Source: Candidatus Riflebacteria bacterium HGW-Riflebacteria-1
GTDB lineage: Bacteria; Muiribacteriota; Ozemobacteria; Ozemobacterales; Ozemobacteraceae
DNA: 64,000 bases
NCBI GenBank assembly: GCA_002839445.1
Contig: PGYB01000001.1
Span: 408,735 to 472,734, forward strand
Direction: 5' to 3'
The translations under genes and the position numbers were made by a program. Within the stretch, counting starts at the first letter, position 1. The number at the start of each line of letters is the position of its first letter. The notes under the pieces were generated by a model. That model saw only the letters and a list, made by a program, of their open reading frames with translations. It searched no databases and was not told where the DNA came from. This document shows positions 53,471 to 61,991 of this stretch, piece after piece.

Positions 53471-55315
53471 ATGACCCGTTATAAGGCAATCTTTTTGCTT
53501 GCTGTGTCGCTGTTGCTCAGTGCTGGCGCATTTGCTAGTTTTGATCCGAACTTTAATTTTTCGGCAAAGATAAGCGATCAGCAGCAGGGAACCATTATCG
53601 TCGATATGCGCGTCGCACCTCAGCACATGCTCTATCGCAACCAGTTAAGTCTAAAAACTTCGGCCGGCGCTCTCAAAATTGAATGGCCACCGGTTACCGA
53701 AAAAAAAGATCCGTTTGGTGAAGATATGGTCGAGGTCTACCCCGCCGGCAATCATCAGATCAGCATTCAAATGCTGGCAAGCGAGCCGGTAAGCTCTTTT
53801 GAGCTGACTCTTGGCTATCAGGGCTGCACCACGCTAACCTGCTTCATGCCTTCAACAAAGACTTTTTCGCTGGCGTTCAATCCGCCGCTGCAGTCACTGA
53901 GTGAGTCTAAACCTGTGACCGCGCCGATTCTCATCGTCCCGGCAGTCGCCACGCTAACAGCCCCCGAACCGGTAGCAACCCCGGCGGTATCACCAATAAC
54001 CAGCAGCAACACAGAATCTTCCGCTCCGTTCAATGTCGAAATGTCGTCTGAAACGGTTGATTTTTCAGCTGCCCTCGCCAATAGAGGTATCTACCAGGTT
54101 CTGTTGCTGGCGTTTCTCGGCGGACTTCTCGTCAGCCTTACTCCATGCGTTTACCCAATGATTCCGATCACCCTTTCTATTATCGGAAGCCGCAACGAAA
54201 ACGTCAGCTTTTCAAAAGGTCTTGCGCTGTCAACTACTTACGTAGCCGGCCTGTCGCTGACCTACGCCCTGCTCGGCCTGGCAGCCGCCACTTTTGGCGC
54301 ACAGATACGCGGTTTTATTCAGGGCGGCCTTTTTCAGGGGCTGATCTCGATAATCTTTTTTCTGCTCGCGCTGTCAATGTTTGACCTGATACTCATTCAG
54401 GCTCCAGCGGGGCTGCGCAGCCGCCTTGGCAACATCAAAAAAACCGGGCCGGCAGGAATCTTCGGCATGGGTATGGTGTCGGGCCTCATGGCCTCACCAT
54501 GCGTTGCGGCACCACTTGCCGGGATTCTGGCTTTTATTGCGGCTACTGGCAGTCAGGTTCTTGGCTTTTTCATGCTGCTTCTTTTTGCATGGGGAATGAG
54601 CGTGCCGTTGCTGCTGATTGGCGCTTTTTCAGGGTCAATGAATGCGTTGCCACGTGCCGGCGAATGGATGAACCGTGTTAAAGAATTTTACGGGTTTCTG
54701 CTGCTTGCTGCCGCGATTTACTTTGCCAAACCTCTGATCGGCATCGCCTGGGCAGAACTTGCCATCGCTGGACTGCTGGCTACTTTTGCCGCGTTTCTCG
54801 GCCTGTTCACCAACATTCCTGAAAACACCGGCATGCAACCGCGCGTGCTCAAAAGCTTTGCGGTAGTAGCCGTAGCTGTAGCCTGCGCTTTTGCTATCAG
54901 TGCTGCCTCGCAATGGGGTTGCCTGTGTCTGCCAAAATCAACTGCCGAGAAGCAGGCTGATCAGGCCGACATGTTCTGGCAGCATGATCTTGAACAGGCT
55001 CTCGCTGAGGCTGCGCAAACCGGCAAAACCGTTTTTGTTGATTTCAGGGCAGACTGGTGCTCTGTCTGCAAGGATCTCGAACTCAATGTGTTCCCGCATG
55101 CTTCGGTCAGACCGTTACTGAAACGCCTGATTATCGTCAAAATCGATGCCACCAGCCCCAATGAAAGCGTAAACGCTATTCTTCAGAAATATCAGGTAAT
55201 AGGCCTGCCAACACTGCTGCTCATCGGCCCTGATGGCAAAGAGATGCAGAATCTGCGCACAGTCGGCTATATTTCACCCGATCAACTTGAGAAAAAACTT
55301 CGCTCTGTTCTTTAA
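53471..55315 (+). CDS. dsbD: Thiol:disulfide interchange protein DsbD
   Basis: Transfers electrons from cytosolic thioredoxin to periplasmic disulfide isomerases and cytochrome c maturation. From ATG 53471 (AGGAGG seven bases upstream) it has 614 residues: a signal peptide, an N-terminal alpha domain with Cys119 and Cys124 (GCTTLTC), a Pro/Thr linker, eight membrane helices with Cys in TPCVYPMIP and ASPCVAAPL, and a C-terminal thioredoxin fold with C530-SV-C533 (DWCSVCKDLE). All three Cys pairs are present. Its stop touches the stop of the convergent Nif3-like gene. Confidence 0.95.
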   Translation: MTRYKAIFLLAVSLLLSAGAFASFDPNFNFSAKISDQQQGTIIVDMRVAPQHMLYRNQLSLKTSAGALKIEWPPVTEKKDPFGEDMVEVYPAGNHQISIQMLASEPVSSFELTLGYQGCTTLTCFMPSTKTFSLAFNPPLQSLSESKPVTAPILIVPAVATLTAPEPVATPAVSPITSSNTESSAPFNVEMSSETVDFSAALANRGIYQVLLLAFLGGLLVSLTPCVYPMIPITLSIIGSRNENVSFSKGLALSTTYVAGLSLTYALLGLAAATFGAQIRGFIQGGLFQGLISIIFFLLALSMFDLILIQAPAGLRSRLGNIKKTGPAGIFGMGMVSGLMASPCVAAPLAGILAFIAATGSQVLGFFMLLLFAWGMSVPLLLIGAFSGSMNALPRAGEWMNRVKEFYGFLLLAAAIYFAKPLIGIAWAELAIAGLLATFAAFLGLFTNIPENTGMQPRVLKSFAVVAVAVACAFAISAASQWGCLCLPKSTAEKQADQADMFWQHDLEQALAEAAQTGKTVFVDFRADWCSVCKDLELNVFPHASVRPLLKRLIIVKIDATSPNESVNAILQKYQVIGLPTLLLIGPDGKEMQNLRTVGYISPDQLEKKLRSVL

Positions 55316-56083
55316 TTACAGGCCTGTTGGCAGATCGACAAAGACGAATTCAAGACCGAATTTTTTTGCGAGATGTTTGCCAAGTTCACGCGCACCAAAG
55401 ACTTCGGTAGCATAATGGCCGGCCGAAATCATGTTGACCTGCCGATCACGGCAGGCTGCAACCGCCTGGTGAACTATTTCGCCGGTCAAAATCGCGTCGA
55501 CTTCGCCATTGTAAACAAGCGGGTCAGTAACTGAACTCCAGCCACCTCCAGAAAGAATACCAATAGTCTGAATTTTCTTTTTGCCAAATTCCAGACTGGT
55601 TGCTATCGGGCCAATCGCTTTCTCTATGCGCTGATTAAGCTCCTGCAAAGTAATTGGTGCGGCAAAGCGGGCCAGCACACCAACAGCGTTGCCTCTGCTG
55701 CCACCAAAAGGCGCGATTACTTTCGCTTTCAGCAACCCGGCCAATATTGCGTTGTTGCCGAATTTCGGGTGAGCATCAAGCGGCAGATGCATCGCAAAAA
55801 GGTTCAGGTCGCCAGACATCAGGGTTTTAACAATTCTCTGATTGATGCGATCAAGCCGGCTCCATTCAGCGCCTTTCCAGAACAAACCATGATGGACCAG
55901 AGCAAAATCAGCGCCCTGCTTAATGGATTCAGCAAAAAATTCGTTGGTGGCATCGACGCCAGCCGCTATTTTACTGACTTGTTCGCTTCCCTCGAATTGC
56001 AGACCATTATACGAGTAATCAGGAAAACTGACCTCGGCAAAAACCTCGTTAAGATACTTTACTATTTCATTTCTTTGAACCAT
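55316..56083 (-). CDS. Nif3 / DUF34 family metal-binding protein
   Basis: 255 residues of the widespread Nif3 family, often annotated as GTP cyclohydrolase I type 2 homologue. Metal ligands lie in ALVHHGLFWKG, LNLFAMHLPLDAHPKFG and near the end SAGHYATEVFG. The role is uncertain in bacteria. GGAAGG stands about eight bases before the ATG, inside the end of the upstream gene, which it overlaps by 17 bases. Confidence 0.92.
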   Translation of the reverse strand: MVQRNEIVKYLNEVFAEVSFPDYSYNGLQFEGSEQVSKIAAGVDATNEFFAESIKQGADFALVHHGLFWKGAEWSRLDRINQRIVKTLMSGDLNLFAMHLPLDAHPKFGNNAILAGLLKAKVIAPFGGSRGNAVGVLARFAAPITLQELNQRIEKAIGPIATSLEFGKKKIQTIGILSGGGWSSVTDPLVYNGEVDAILTGEIVHQAVAACRDRQVNMISAGHYATEVFGARELGKHLAKKFGLEFVFVDLPTGL

Positions 56084-56873
56084 CTGTGACCTTCCTTTCG
56101 ATAATCAGTGGCAGCTCGGCAAATCCATGGTCAAATCCGTGTTTGTGGCACTCTTCGGCAGTGTGTTGCCTGCGCGTATCAGAGCGAGCATCCTCGGCCA
56201 GCATTACCAGCTTGCCGCCTTGCTTGAGTTTTAACAAATCGGCCAGTCGCTTATCGCTTTCCCATGAGCGAACCTGGCGCCCTTGCCTGCCATAGTACAG
56301 GCCTTCTTCGAGAATCCCAGAAATCTCTCTATTCCGCCCAATTTCAGGGTAAAAACTGCTGGCATCATGCACGATTACAAGTGCGTGTGAGTTTAGTCTA
56401 CGGGCATCTCTGGCGGTATCTTCGAGCAGCCGCAGCATTTCGCTTCGATTTATCGGACTGTTCGAAAGCTCCTCATAATAGCCGGCTTTGGCCAAAACCA
56501 CGCCGGCAAAACCTTTTAGCAGATACTCACGCAATCGCGAACGCAGCAGCTCTCGGAAACTCTGCGAATAGAATACCGCGATTTTTTTATCTTCGCGCAG
56601 ATAGCGCCTTGATACAACGTAGTCCTTGCTGCTGATGTCAACACCAACAACCCGGCTCTCTTCAATCTGGGCGACATTGAGCCACGCCAGCGGCGTAATA
56701 CCTCGCCGGCGCATGGTTTCAAGATCTTTTCGACTCCAGTTATCTGGCTCAATAAGAACATAGCCCGGCTCAAGCTCGGCGATATCGCTTCCCGCATAAA
56801 ATTGCCAAGCAGAAACCGGCCACGGAAATCCGCCAAGAATAAAGAACACAAGCAGCAGACGAATTATTTTCAA
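56067..56873 (-). CDS. Exported GH114-like (TM1410-type) protein
   Basis: 268 residues with a signal peptide (MKIIRLLLVFFILGGFPWPVSA) and a TIM-barrel-like body resembling the endo-alpha-1,4-polygalactosaminidase / TM1410 family: YVLIEPDNWSRKDL, ITPLAWLNVAQIEE, GFAGVVLAKAGYYEEL, EGLYYGRQGR and DHGFAELPL. Members act on exopolysaccharide in biofilm matrices. The match is to the fold pattern; catalytic Asp residues of the family are not all evident, for instance VVLAKAG where an Asp is usually found, so it may be inactive or have another role. It overlaps the Nif3-like gene. Confidence 0.65.
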   Translation of the reverse strand: MKIIRLLLVFFILGGFPWPVSAWQFYAGSDIAELEPGYVLIEPDNWSRKDLETMRRRGITPLAWLNVAQIEESRVVGVDISSKDYVVSRRYLREDKKIAVFYSQSFRELLRSRLREYLLKGFAGVVLAKAGYYEELSNSPINRSEMLRLLEDTARDARRLNSHALVIVHDASSFYPEIGRNREISGILEEGLYYGRQGRQVRSWESDKRLADLLKLKQGGKLVMLAEDARSDTRRQHTAEECHKHGFDHGFAELPLIIERKVTDGSKK

Positions 56874-56898
56874 TGTGATACTCCAGAATTAGAGACGG

Positions 56899-58596
56899 TT
56901 ACCAGTGCGAAATCCGATAAGAATTGTTCAGATTAACCTTTAAATCAGGCTTGGTAGACACAAAATCTATGCTCACCCGCGTTCGCTTATCGCCGTTAAG
57001 ATAGTCAAACAGAATCTGGTCGCTCAACAGATTGCCAAAATACGCCCAGTGCATGTTCGATTGCAGCGTTGGATCAATTGGCACCCAGCCCTTGCCAGGA
57101 AAGAAAACCTCGCACCAGGCGTGGCCGATCGAGGTATCAGTGTTCATAAGTTCAGCCTTGATAAGAAACCCGGTGGCGATTCTTGCCGGTATACCCTTTT
57201 TGAGGCACAACGCGGCGAGAAGTCTCGCAAACTCAGTGCAGTCACAACGATCGAGATTTTCAAACACCCACTTTACCGGGTGGTCTTCGAAATTTTCGCT
57301 GTATTTCAGCCCTTTTGCGACTGCAGTTGCCGCGTTCTGAATGTAATTGCCGGGCAGCTGCGAAACTCGGCGCGAAAGCTCGTTAACCAGGGGATGGTCG
57401 AGAAAAAGCAACGGATCTTGTGAAAGATGGCGCAGGTCGGGAGTGGCAACATTGTTTGAAACCATTCGACTGCCCAGCATTGCTGAGGTTTTGATGCGAT
57501 AGATCAGACGCAGCGAGAACTCTGGCGCAAGCACTTCGCGCGGCACGCTGAATTTAAGCCGGCCAGCATCGCCGGTGACCGGAATGGCTGCGAATGAGCT
57601 TCCACGCGAGACGAACTCACTGCCCATAAGCTCGACCTGCTGATGTCCAGCCACATTCGGGATCTGCCTTATTGAAAAATCAAGACTGTCGAGGGCAGAG
57701 GGGGTATTTACTGTTGTGTTGATCGTTTCAACCATGCGAAAATCACCGGGTTTTAGCGAAAACAGAATGCGCTCGAGGCTCTGTCGGTTCAAAACTCCGG
57801 TAAACCTCTGCAACACGTCGCGGCAATCAGCTTCTAGCCCCTCAAGTTGACCGGCATAATACCTGGCGCGAATCCAGGCATCGTGCGCGAAGCCTTTCTG
57901 ATCAGCTGCCCTGGCCGAGTTAAAGGCGCGAATCGCCGGATTGTAATCTTCACGATTCAGATACTGCAAACCCAGCATGTAGAGTGGATAAGGGTCATTA
58001 GTGCTGAGATGGGCGTATTTCTTAAGAGTCTCAAATGCGTCATCAGCATAATTGGCCTGCTCAAAAGCCGTGGCCAGAGCTGTTGCCATGTTGACATCAC
58101 CGGGCTTGGCCTTTAATGCGTGCGAAATGTATGGAATCGCCTTTTCTGGCTGTTTTAGCTCATTAAGGAAAACAAGCCCCGCCATGTAGGCTGCCTGCGA
58201 ATCGTTTTCGTCAAATGCGAGCACAACGCGCGCCGCCGTTATTGCGTCGTTCTCGCGGCCCTTGCTGTTCTTCAATGCAATCAAATAATTGCTCCAGAAA
58301 CCCCTTTCTCCTGGTGCGGCGCGACATGCATCGCTGAGCAACCTTACGGCGCGGGCATAATCCTTGCCGCGCATGGCATCGAGAGCCTCATTGTTTAACT
58401 CAACGGCTTTGTTGTAGGTTTCGACTGACGCTGTGCTGCGATCTATTTCCGGAAGCGGATAGATAGAGACTGGCTGCCAGCGACGAGCAACTGGTGCCGC
58501 CGGAAAAAATCTGGCCAGAATAGCCTCATCCGCCACAACTGGCAAGGCAAACATACAATATAAGAACAAAATCAGTAGTCGATTCATCTTTATCAT
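56899..58596 (-). CDS. Exported TPR / transglutaminase-like protein
   Basis: 565 residues. A signal peptide (LLILFLYCMFALPVVA) is followed by TPR-like repeats to about residue 240 (LNNEALDAMRGKDYARAVRLL, YMLGLQYLNREDYNPAIRAF), a beta-rich middle, and a transglutaminase-like domain with Cys in CDCTEFARLLAALC, His in SIGHAWCEVFF and Asp in VPIDPTLQ. It resembles the catalytic part of the 21.8-24 kb membrane protein but is secreted. ATG 58596 and 58587 are both possible starts. It ends 25 bases before the GH114-like start. Substrate unknown. Confidence 0.85.
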   Translation of the reverse strand: MIKMNRLLILFLYCMFALPVVADEAILARFFPAAPVARRWQPVSIYPLPEIDRSTASVETYNKAVELNNEALDAMRGKDYARAVRLLSDACRAAPGERGFWSNYLIALKNSKGRENDAITAARVVLAFDENDSQAAYMAGLVFLNELKQPEKAIPYISHALKAKPGDVNMATALATAFEQANYADDAFETLKKYAHLSTNDPYPLYMLGLQYLNREDYNPAIRAFNSARAADQKGFAHDAWIRARYYAGQLEGLEADCRDVLQRFTGVLNRQSLERILFSLKPGDFRMVETINTTVNTPSALDSLDFSIRQIPNVAGHQQVELMGSEFVSRGSSFAAIPVTGDAGRLKFSVPREVLAPEFSLRLIYRIKTSAMLGSRMVSNNVATPDLRHLSQDPLLFLDHPLVNELSRRVSQLPGNYIQNAATAVAKGLKYSENFEDHPVKWVFENLDRCDCTEFARLLAALCLKKGIPARIATGFLIKAELMNTDTSIGHAWCEVFFPGKGWVPIDPTLQSNMHWAYFGNLLSDQILFDYLNGDKRTRVSIDFVSTKPDLKVNLNNSYRISHW

Positions 58597-58692
58597 AATG
58601 CAGCTATCTTATCATCTTAAGCCACTGCTCACAACCAAGCAAACGTAACGTTGCCGGCAACTGCCCGCGCCAATTTCATCTCGTCTGCCAGG

Positions 58693-61395
58693 TCAGAATT
58701 CATCTGCAGGTATTTCAAGACGTTCGAGCAGGATGTTGCGCTCTTCGATGCTGGGCTTTGCGAAGACAACTTTTTTGCGGGAATATTTGAAATACGGAAA
58801 CAGCCCGAGCGCTTCACTGCCATCGCGCGAGATCAGCACGACCTCACCGACCGGAACATCAAGGCCGGGTCGCTTTTCAAGCGGTAAAATTCGGGCTTCC
58901 GGGCCGCTCAGATCGGCAAACGGTTCTTTGGCGCCTGGCGGCGCCTTCATGACCAGAAGGTTGTTCACTACTGACTTTACACCACGCAATATCTCAGTCA
59001 TCCCTTCTACGGCCTGTGGAACGCTTTCGTCAAGAGGTTCCGCCGGCTCACGCAAATATTCTTTGAGCTCGCGCATCATCATCAGCGGGTTGCTGTCAGA
59101 AGTGTCACTGAGCACGCCAGCCAGCGAAAATGTGAAAAACACCGGGCTACCACTCGCCTGCTTCATTGACAACACAAAATTATGGAGGCAGCGCAACGCG
59201 GTCGGGCCAACCAGTTCACCCTTTATGCACTCGATTATGCTGCGCGCAAGCATCTCTGATTCAGGAGCAAAGAACAGGCAGGACTGCAGATAGCAAAGGT
59301 TCAGAAACGCCGTCAGATTATCGAGAACCTGACCGATCTGTGCCAGTCGAGCCTCATTGCTGGCCGGCACAAACAATTGAACGAAAGGATCTACCAGAAA
59401 AGACGGGTATCTCGCAGCAATTTCGCGAGCTTCTGGCGGCAATACCGGTCGAGCGCCAGGCGCTGCTGCTGCCGGCTTAGCCTGTGGTGCCGCAGCGGGC
59501 GGCTTTTGAGTGCCGGCGGGCGCGACAGAAGGTTTGGCACCAGCTACAGCTTTTTCTGCAACTGGCGTCTTGACAGTCGCCACTGTCGAAGACGCGGCAG
59601 AAGGCGCCGACACAGTCTCTGGCGCCGAAGCAGAAGAAACCGTGGGAGTAGCAACCTCACGCGTTGCGTCTGCTGGCGCAGATTTATCAGCTGCTTGCGT
59701 TGCTGCTGAAGAAGGCAAAGGCTGGGCAGTAGATGGCGATTGAGGTTGAACCGGAGCTTGCCGGGAAGAACCGGCAGCCTGTAGCGAAGCCTCGGGTGTC
59801 TTCACTGAAGCTTCTTTGTCTACTGAAGTCTCTGATGTTTCCGCTGAATTTCCTGTTGATGCAGTGCCTTTTTCGAGCGAAACAGAATCAGCATGCGGCT
59901 TTATTTCGGCTTTGCCTGAATGCGCAGCGGTTGGGGTCGAAATATTAATAACATCTTTCGCGATTTCGTTTTCAACCTTTGTAACAGCAGGTTTGCTAAC
60001 CTCTGTTTCGTCAACGACCAGAATATTGATGTCTTCATCGCCGCTGTCAATTACCGAGACAACATCGTCTGAGCCAGCTGTCGATGCAACGGGGTGGGCA
60101 GAAACTTTTTCTATCGACTGGCCGAACTGCGCCTGCGCCTTTTCGAGATCAATAGTTTTCGGGTCGAGAGTTATAATTTCTTCTTCTAATGCCTTAACCA
60201 CGGCAGTGTTGCTGCCAGAAGCCTGCCTGGTGCTGACAACCGTCTGCGCCAGAGCCTTTTCGAGTTCGTCATCATCAAATTCCAGATCGTCGAGAACACG
60301 GGTTTCGTTTTCGAAGCTGGTGTTCTCAGAAAAGGTCTGGTCGTCAGCAATTATATGGTCTGCACCCGCTCTGTCGGCGCCTTCTGTCATCAGATCACCG
60401 GGGTCGGCACTGAAGCGGTTGATTTCGCCGGCCAGCGCATCGAGATCTTCAGGCTTTACGGTCGCGAGCTCAGCTGCCAGAGCATCTTCTTCGGCCTTGC
60501 GCTTTGTTTCTTCTTCGAGCTTCTGCTGGCGTTTGAGTTCCATCTGCTCTTTGAGCGAAAGCTTCTTTTCGCCATCTTCGCCAGACTCACCCTCACCGCT
60601 TTCTTCGTCTTCTTCGGCGGTTTTTTCGGCAGCAGCAGCTGCTTCAGCCTCAGCCTTGCGTTTGCTGATAAATGGTATGGCATCCAGCTGCTTAAGCGCT
60701 TCGCGAGCTTTTTTTGCAATCATCGGGTGCTTGTGATATGACACCTTGGCGATAACCTTGCGCACTGAATTATTGATAATCAGCGGCAAAAAGGGCGCAA
60801 CATTGTTGAGAACCCATTCATCAGGCGAACCAAGTGCGTAATCGAGAATTATCGACAGTTCTTCCCCTGGCAGCTCCTTGATGACCATAAAGGCAGTCTG
60901 TGAAACCAGCGGGTCGGGGTCAGTAACCAGATTGAGCACAAAGGCAAAATGGGTCGGACGACCACTTTTTATGGCCTTCTGACAGGTCGCGGCGCGGATC
61001 TCAGGATCGGGATGCGTCAGACAGGTTTCAATAAAGTCCTGCGCCGATGGCGGAATAGCGTCGCCCATGGCGCCCAGCGTTGCCAGAAGCATCTGGCTGC
61101 TGCCATGTGTTTCGAGATACTTCCACATTTCTTCAGAAAGGCTGACTACCCCACCCGGCTTCTGGAGCAGCTCGACAATGCGCCGTTCCAGCGAAAAATC
61201 CCGCGGAAAATTCTCAAGGGTCAGGCAGACCTGCACCATAAACACGGCCATTTCTTCGTTCTTTTCGAACGTCGCCGCCTTCTTGAGCTCATCGAGCATG
61301 TCATAGCGACGATCAAACAGCAGCCGATAAACAGCCACCCGCTTAACCTCGCTCTTCGAGCTGTAAAGTTGTTCTATGAGTTCCCTGTCTAGCAA
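58693..61395 (-). CDS. Large HEAT-repeat protein with low-complexity linker
   Basis: 900 residues, not matched to a named family. Residues 1-240 are HEAT-like helices (EIRAATCQKAIKSG, ISKRKAEAEAAA border), 245-325 are a Lys/Glu/Ala-rich charged helix (probable coiled coil), 325-660 are an acidic then Ser/Ala/Pro/Thr-rich disordered linker, and 665-900 are a folded C-terminal domain (LVDPFVQLFVPASNEARLAQI, GEVVLISRDGSEALGLFPYF). No signal peptide or membrane segment. The plan resembles the HEAT/Pro-rich gene in the mnmG operon, but the C-terminal domains differ. A promoter with extended -10 lies upstream. Confidence 0.75.
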   Translation of the reverse strand: MLDRELIEQLYSSKSEVKRVAVYRLLFDRRYDMLDELKKAATFEKNEEMAVFMVQVCLTLENFPRDFSLERRIVELLQKPGGVVSLSEEMWKYLETHGSSQMLLATLGAMGDAIPPSAQDFIETCLTHPDPEIRAATCQKAIKSGRPTHFAFVLNLVTDPDPLVSQTAFMVIKELPGEELSIILDYALGSPDEWVLNNVAPFLPLIINNSVRKVIAKVSYHKHPMIAKKAREALKQLDAIPFISKRKAEAEAAAAAEKTAEEDEESGEGESGEDGEKKLSLKEQMELKRQQKLEEETKRKAEEDALAAELATVKPEDLDALAGEINRFSADPGDLMTEGADRAGADHIIADDQTFSENTSFENETRVLDDLEFDDDELEKALAQTVVSTRQASGSNTAVVKALEEEIITLDPKTIDLEKAQAQFGQSIEKVSAHPVASTAGSDDVVSVIDSGDEDINILVVDETEVSKPAVTKVENEIAKDVINISTPTAAHSGKAEIKPHADSVSLEKGTASTGNSAETSETSVDKEASVKTPEASLQAAGSSRQAPVQPQSPSTAQPLPSSAATQAADKSAPADATREVATPTVSSASAPETVSAPSAASSTVATVKTPVAEKAVAGAKPSVAPAGTQKPPAAAPQAKPAAAAPGARPVLPPEAREIAARYPSFLVDPFVQLFVPASNEARLAQIGQVLDNLTAFLNLCYLQSCLFFAPESEMLARSIIECIKGELVGPTALRCLHNFVLSMKQASGSPVFFTFSLAGVLSDTSDSNPLMMMRELKEYLREPAEPLDESVPQAVEGMTEILRGVKSVVNNLLVMKAPPGAKEPFADLSGPEARILPLEKRPGLDVPVGEVVLISRDGSEALGLFPYFKYSRKKVVFAKPSIEERNILLERLEIPADEF

Positions 61396-61443
61396 TTCAC
61401 GCCCGCCAGTTCAGATTCAGTCTGCTTCAGATACTGTGCACAC

Positions 61444-61472
61444 ATTATAGCAGCCTCAATTGGCAATTTAAA
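61444..61472 (-). promoter_or_regulatory. Putative promoter of the large HEAT gene
   Basis: On the minus strand TTTAAA (61472-61467), 17 bases, then TATAAT (61449-61444) preceded by TGC, an extended -10. It lies about 50 bases before the start. Confidence 0.6.
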
Positions 61473-61514
61473 CACTAAATTGAAATCCAAGAGGCTGGTT
61501 GCTGATCGGGAGCA

Positions 61515-61542
61515 ATAGCGCAGCAAATCAGAACTGCGCTAT
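61515..61542. repeat. Perfect 9-bp stem-loop downstream of the FmdB-like gene
   Basis: ATAGCGCAG and CTGCGCTAT flank a ten-base loop. On the minus strand the T run lies before the stem, not after it, so a standard intrinsic terminator is not formed in either direction. Confidence 0.5.
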
Positions 61543-61557
61543 AAAAAAAGAGGTTGA

Positions 61558-61932
61558 TCAGGCGGCCTGGGCGGTGGGGGTGGGTTTTGCCGGGGCTGAG
61601 GTTGCCGGGACAGAGGTTGAAGAAGCTGGAGTTTCGGCAGGTTTGCTGGGAGAGGAAGACTCTGGAGCAGCAGGAGTGGTCGGGGCGTCGGGCTTGCTGT
61701 CAGCAGGCTTTGCCGAACTGCTGCCATCTTTTTTCTTGGCTTCGAGATAGCCTGAATCGCGGTAGTCGGTTGAATAAAAACCAGAACCCTTAAAAATAAC
61801 CGAACTGGCTGACATCAGTTTATTGCCCTCGGCACCACAATCTGGACAATGCTGAAGATCCTTGCACATCATTGAATGAAAGGCATCGAAAGTTTTTTCA
61901 CATTTTGAGCATCTATAGCTGTAAGTTGGCAT
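61558..61932 (-). CDS. FmdB-type zinc-ribbon protein
   Basis: A 124-residue protein. MPTYSYRCSKCEKTFDAFHS and, 11 residues later, CPDCG form the FmdB/CxxC_CXXC zinc ribbon; KLMSASSVIFKGSGFYSTDY is the conserved continuation. The last 55 residues are a Ser/Pro/Ala tail. The family is widespread and of unknown function, named after a regulator in Methylophilus. ATG 61932 is chosen because MPTYxYRC is the family start; a GTG three codons earlier lies inside the CIRCE element. A CIRCE operator and a promoter sit directly upstream, so HrcA-controlled heat-shock expression is expected. Confidence 0.9.
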   Translation of the reverse strand: MPTYSYRCSKCEKTFDAFHSMMCKDLQHCPDCGAEGNKLMSASSVIFKGSGFYSTDYRDSGYLEAKKKDGSSSAKPADSKPDAPTTPAAPESSSPSKPAETPASSTSVPATSAPAKPTPTAQAA

Positions 61933-61934
61933 GG

Positions 61935-61961
61935 TTGGCACTCGATTTATTAGAGTGCTAA
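61935..61961 (-). promoter_or_regulatory. CIRCE operator (HrcA-binding site)
   Basis: On the plus strand the sequence is TTGGCACTC, nine bases, GAGTGCTAA. The CIRCE consensus is TTAGCACTC-N9-GAGTGCTAA, so only one of 18 positions differs. It ends two bases before the ATG of the FmdB-like gene and begins one base after the -10 hexamer, the usual position for HrcA repression. The half next to the gene provides GAGTG near the ribosome-binding position. Confidence 0.9.
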
Positions 61962-61962
61962 T

Positions 61963-61991
61963 AGACTATCACAAGGCAGCCGCTTGTTCAA
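61963..61991 (-). promoter_or_regulatory. Promoter of the FmdB-like gene
   Basis: On the minus strand TTGAAC (61991-61986), 17 bases, then TAGTCT (61968-61963). It overlaps the end of the methyltransferase gene and leads straight into the CIRCE element. Confidence 0.6.

Noticed and set aside
59816..60736. 306-codon plus-strand frame opposite the large HEAT gene
   Set aside because: Its product is almost all Ser, Thr and Ala; it is the complement of the low-complexity linker and Lys/Glu helix of the real gene.
61515..61542. Hairpin as intrinsic terminator of the FmdB-like gene
   Set aside because: On the minus strand the seven T residues precede the stem, and on the plus strand A residues follow it; neither is the terminator arrangement.
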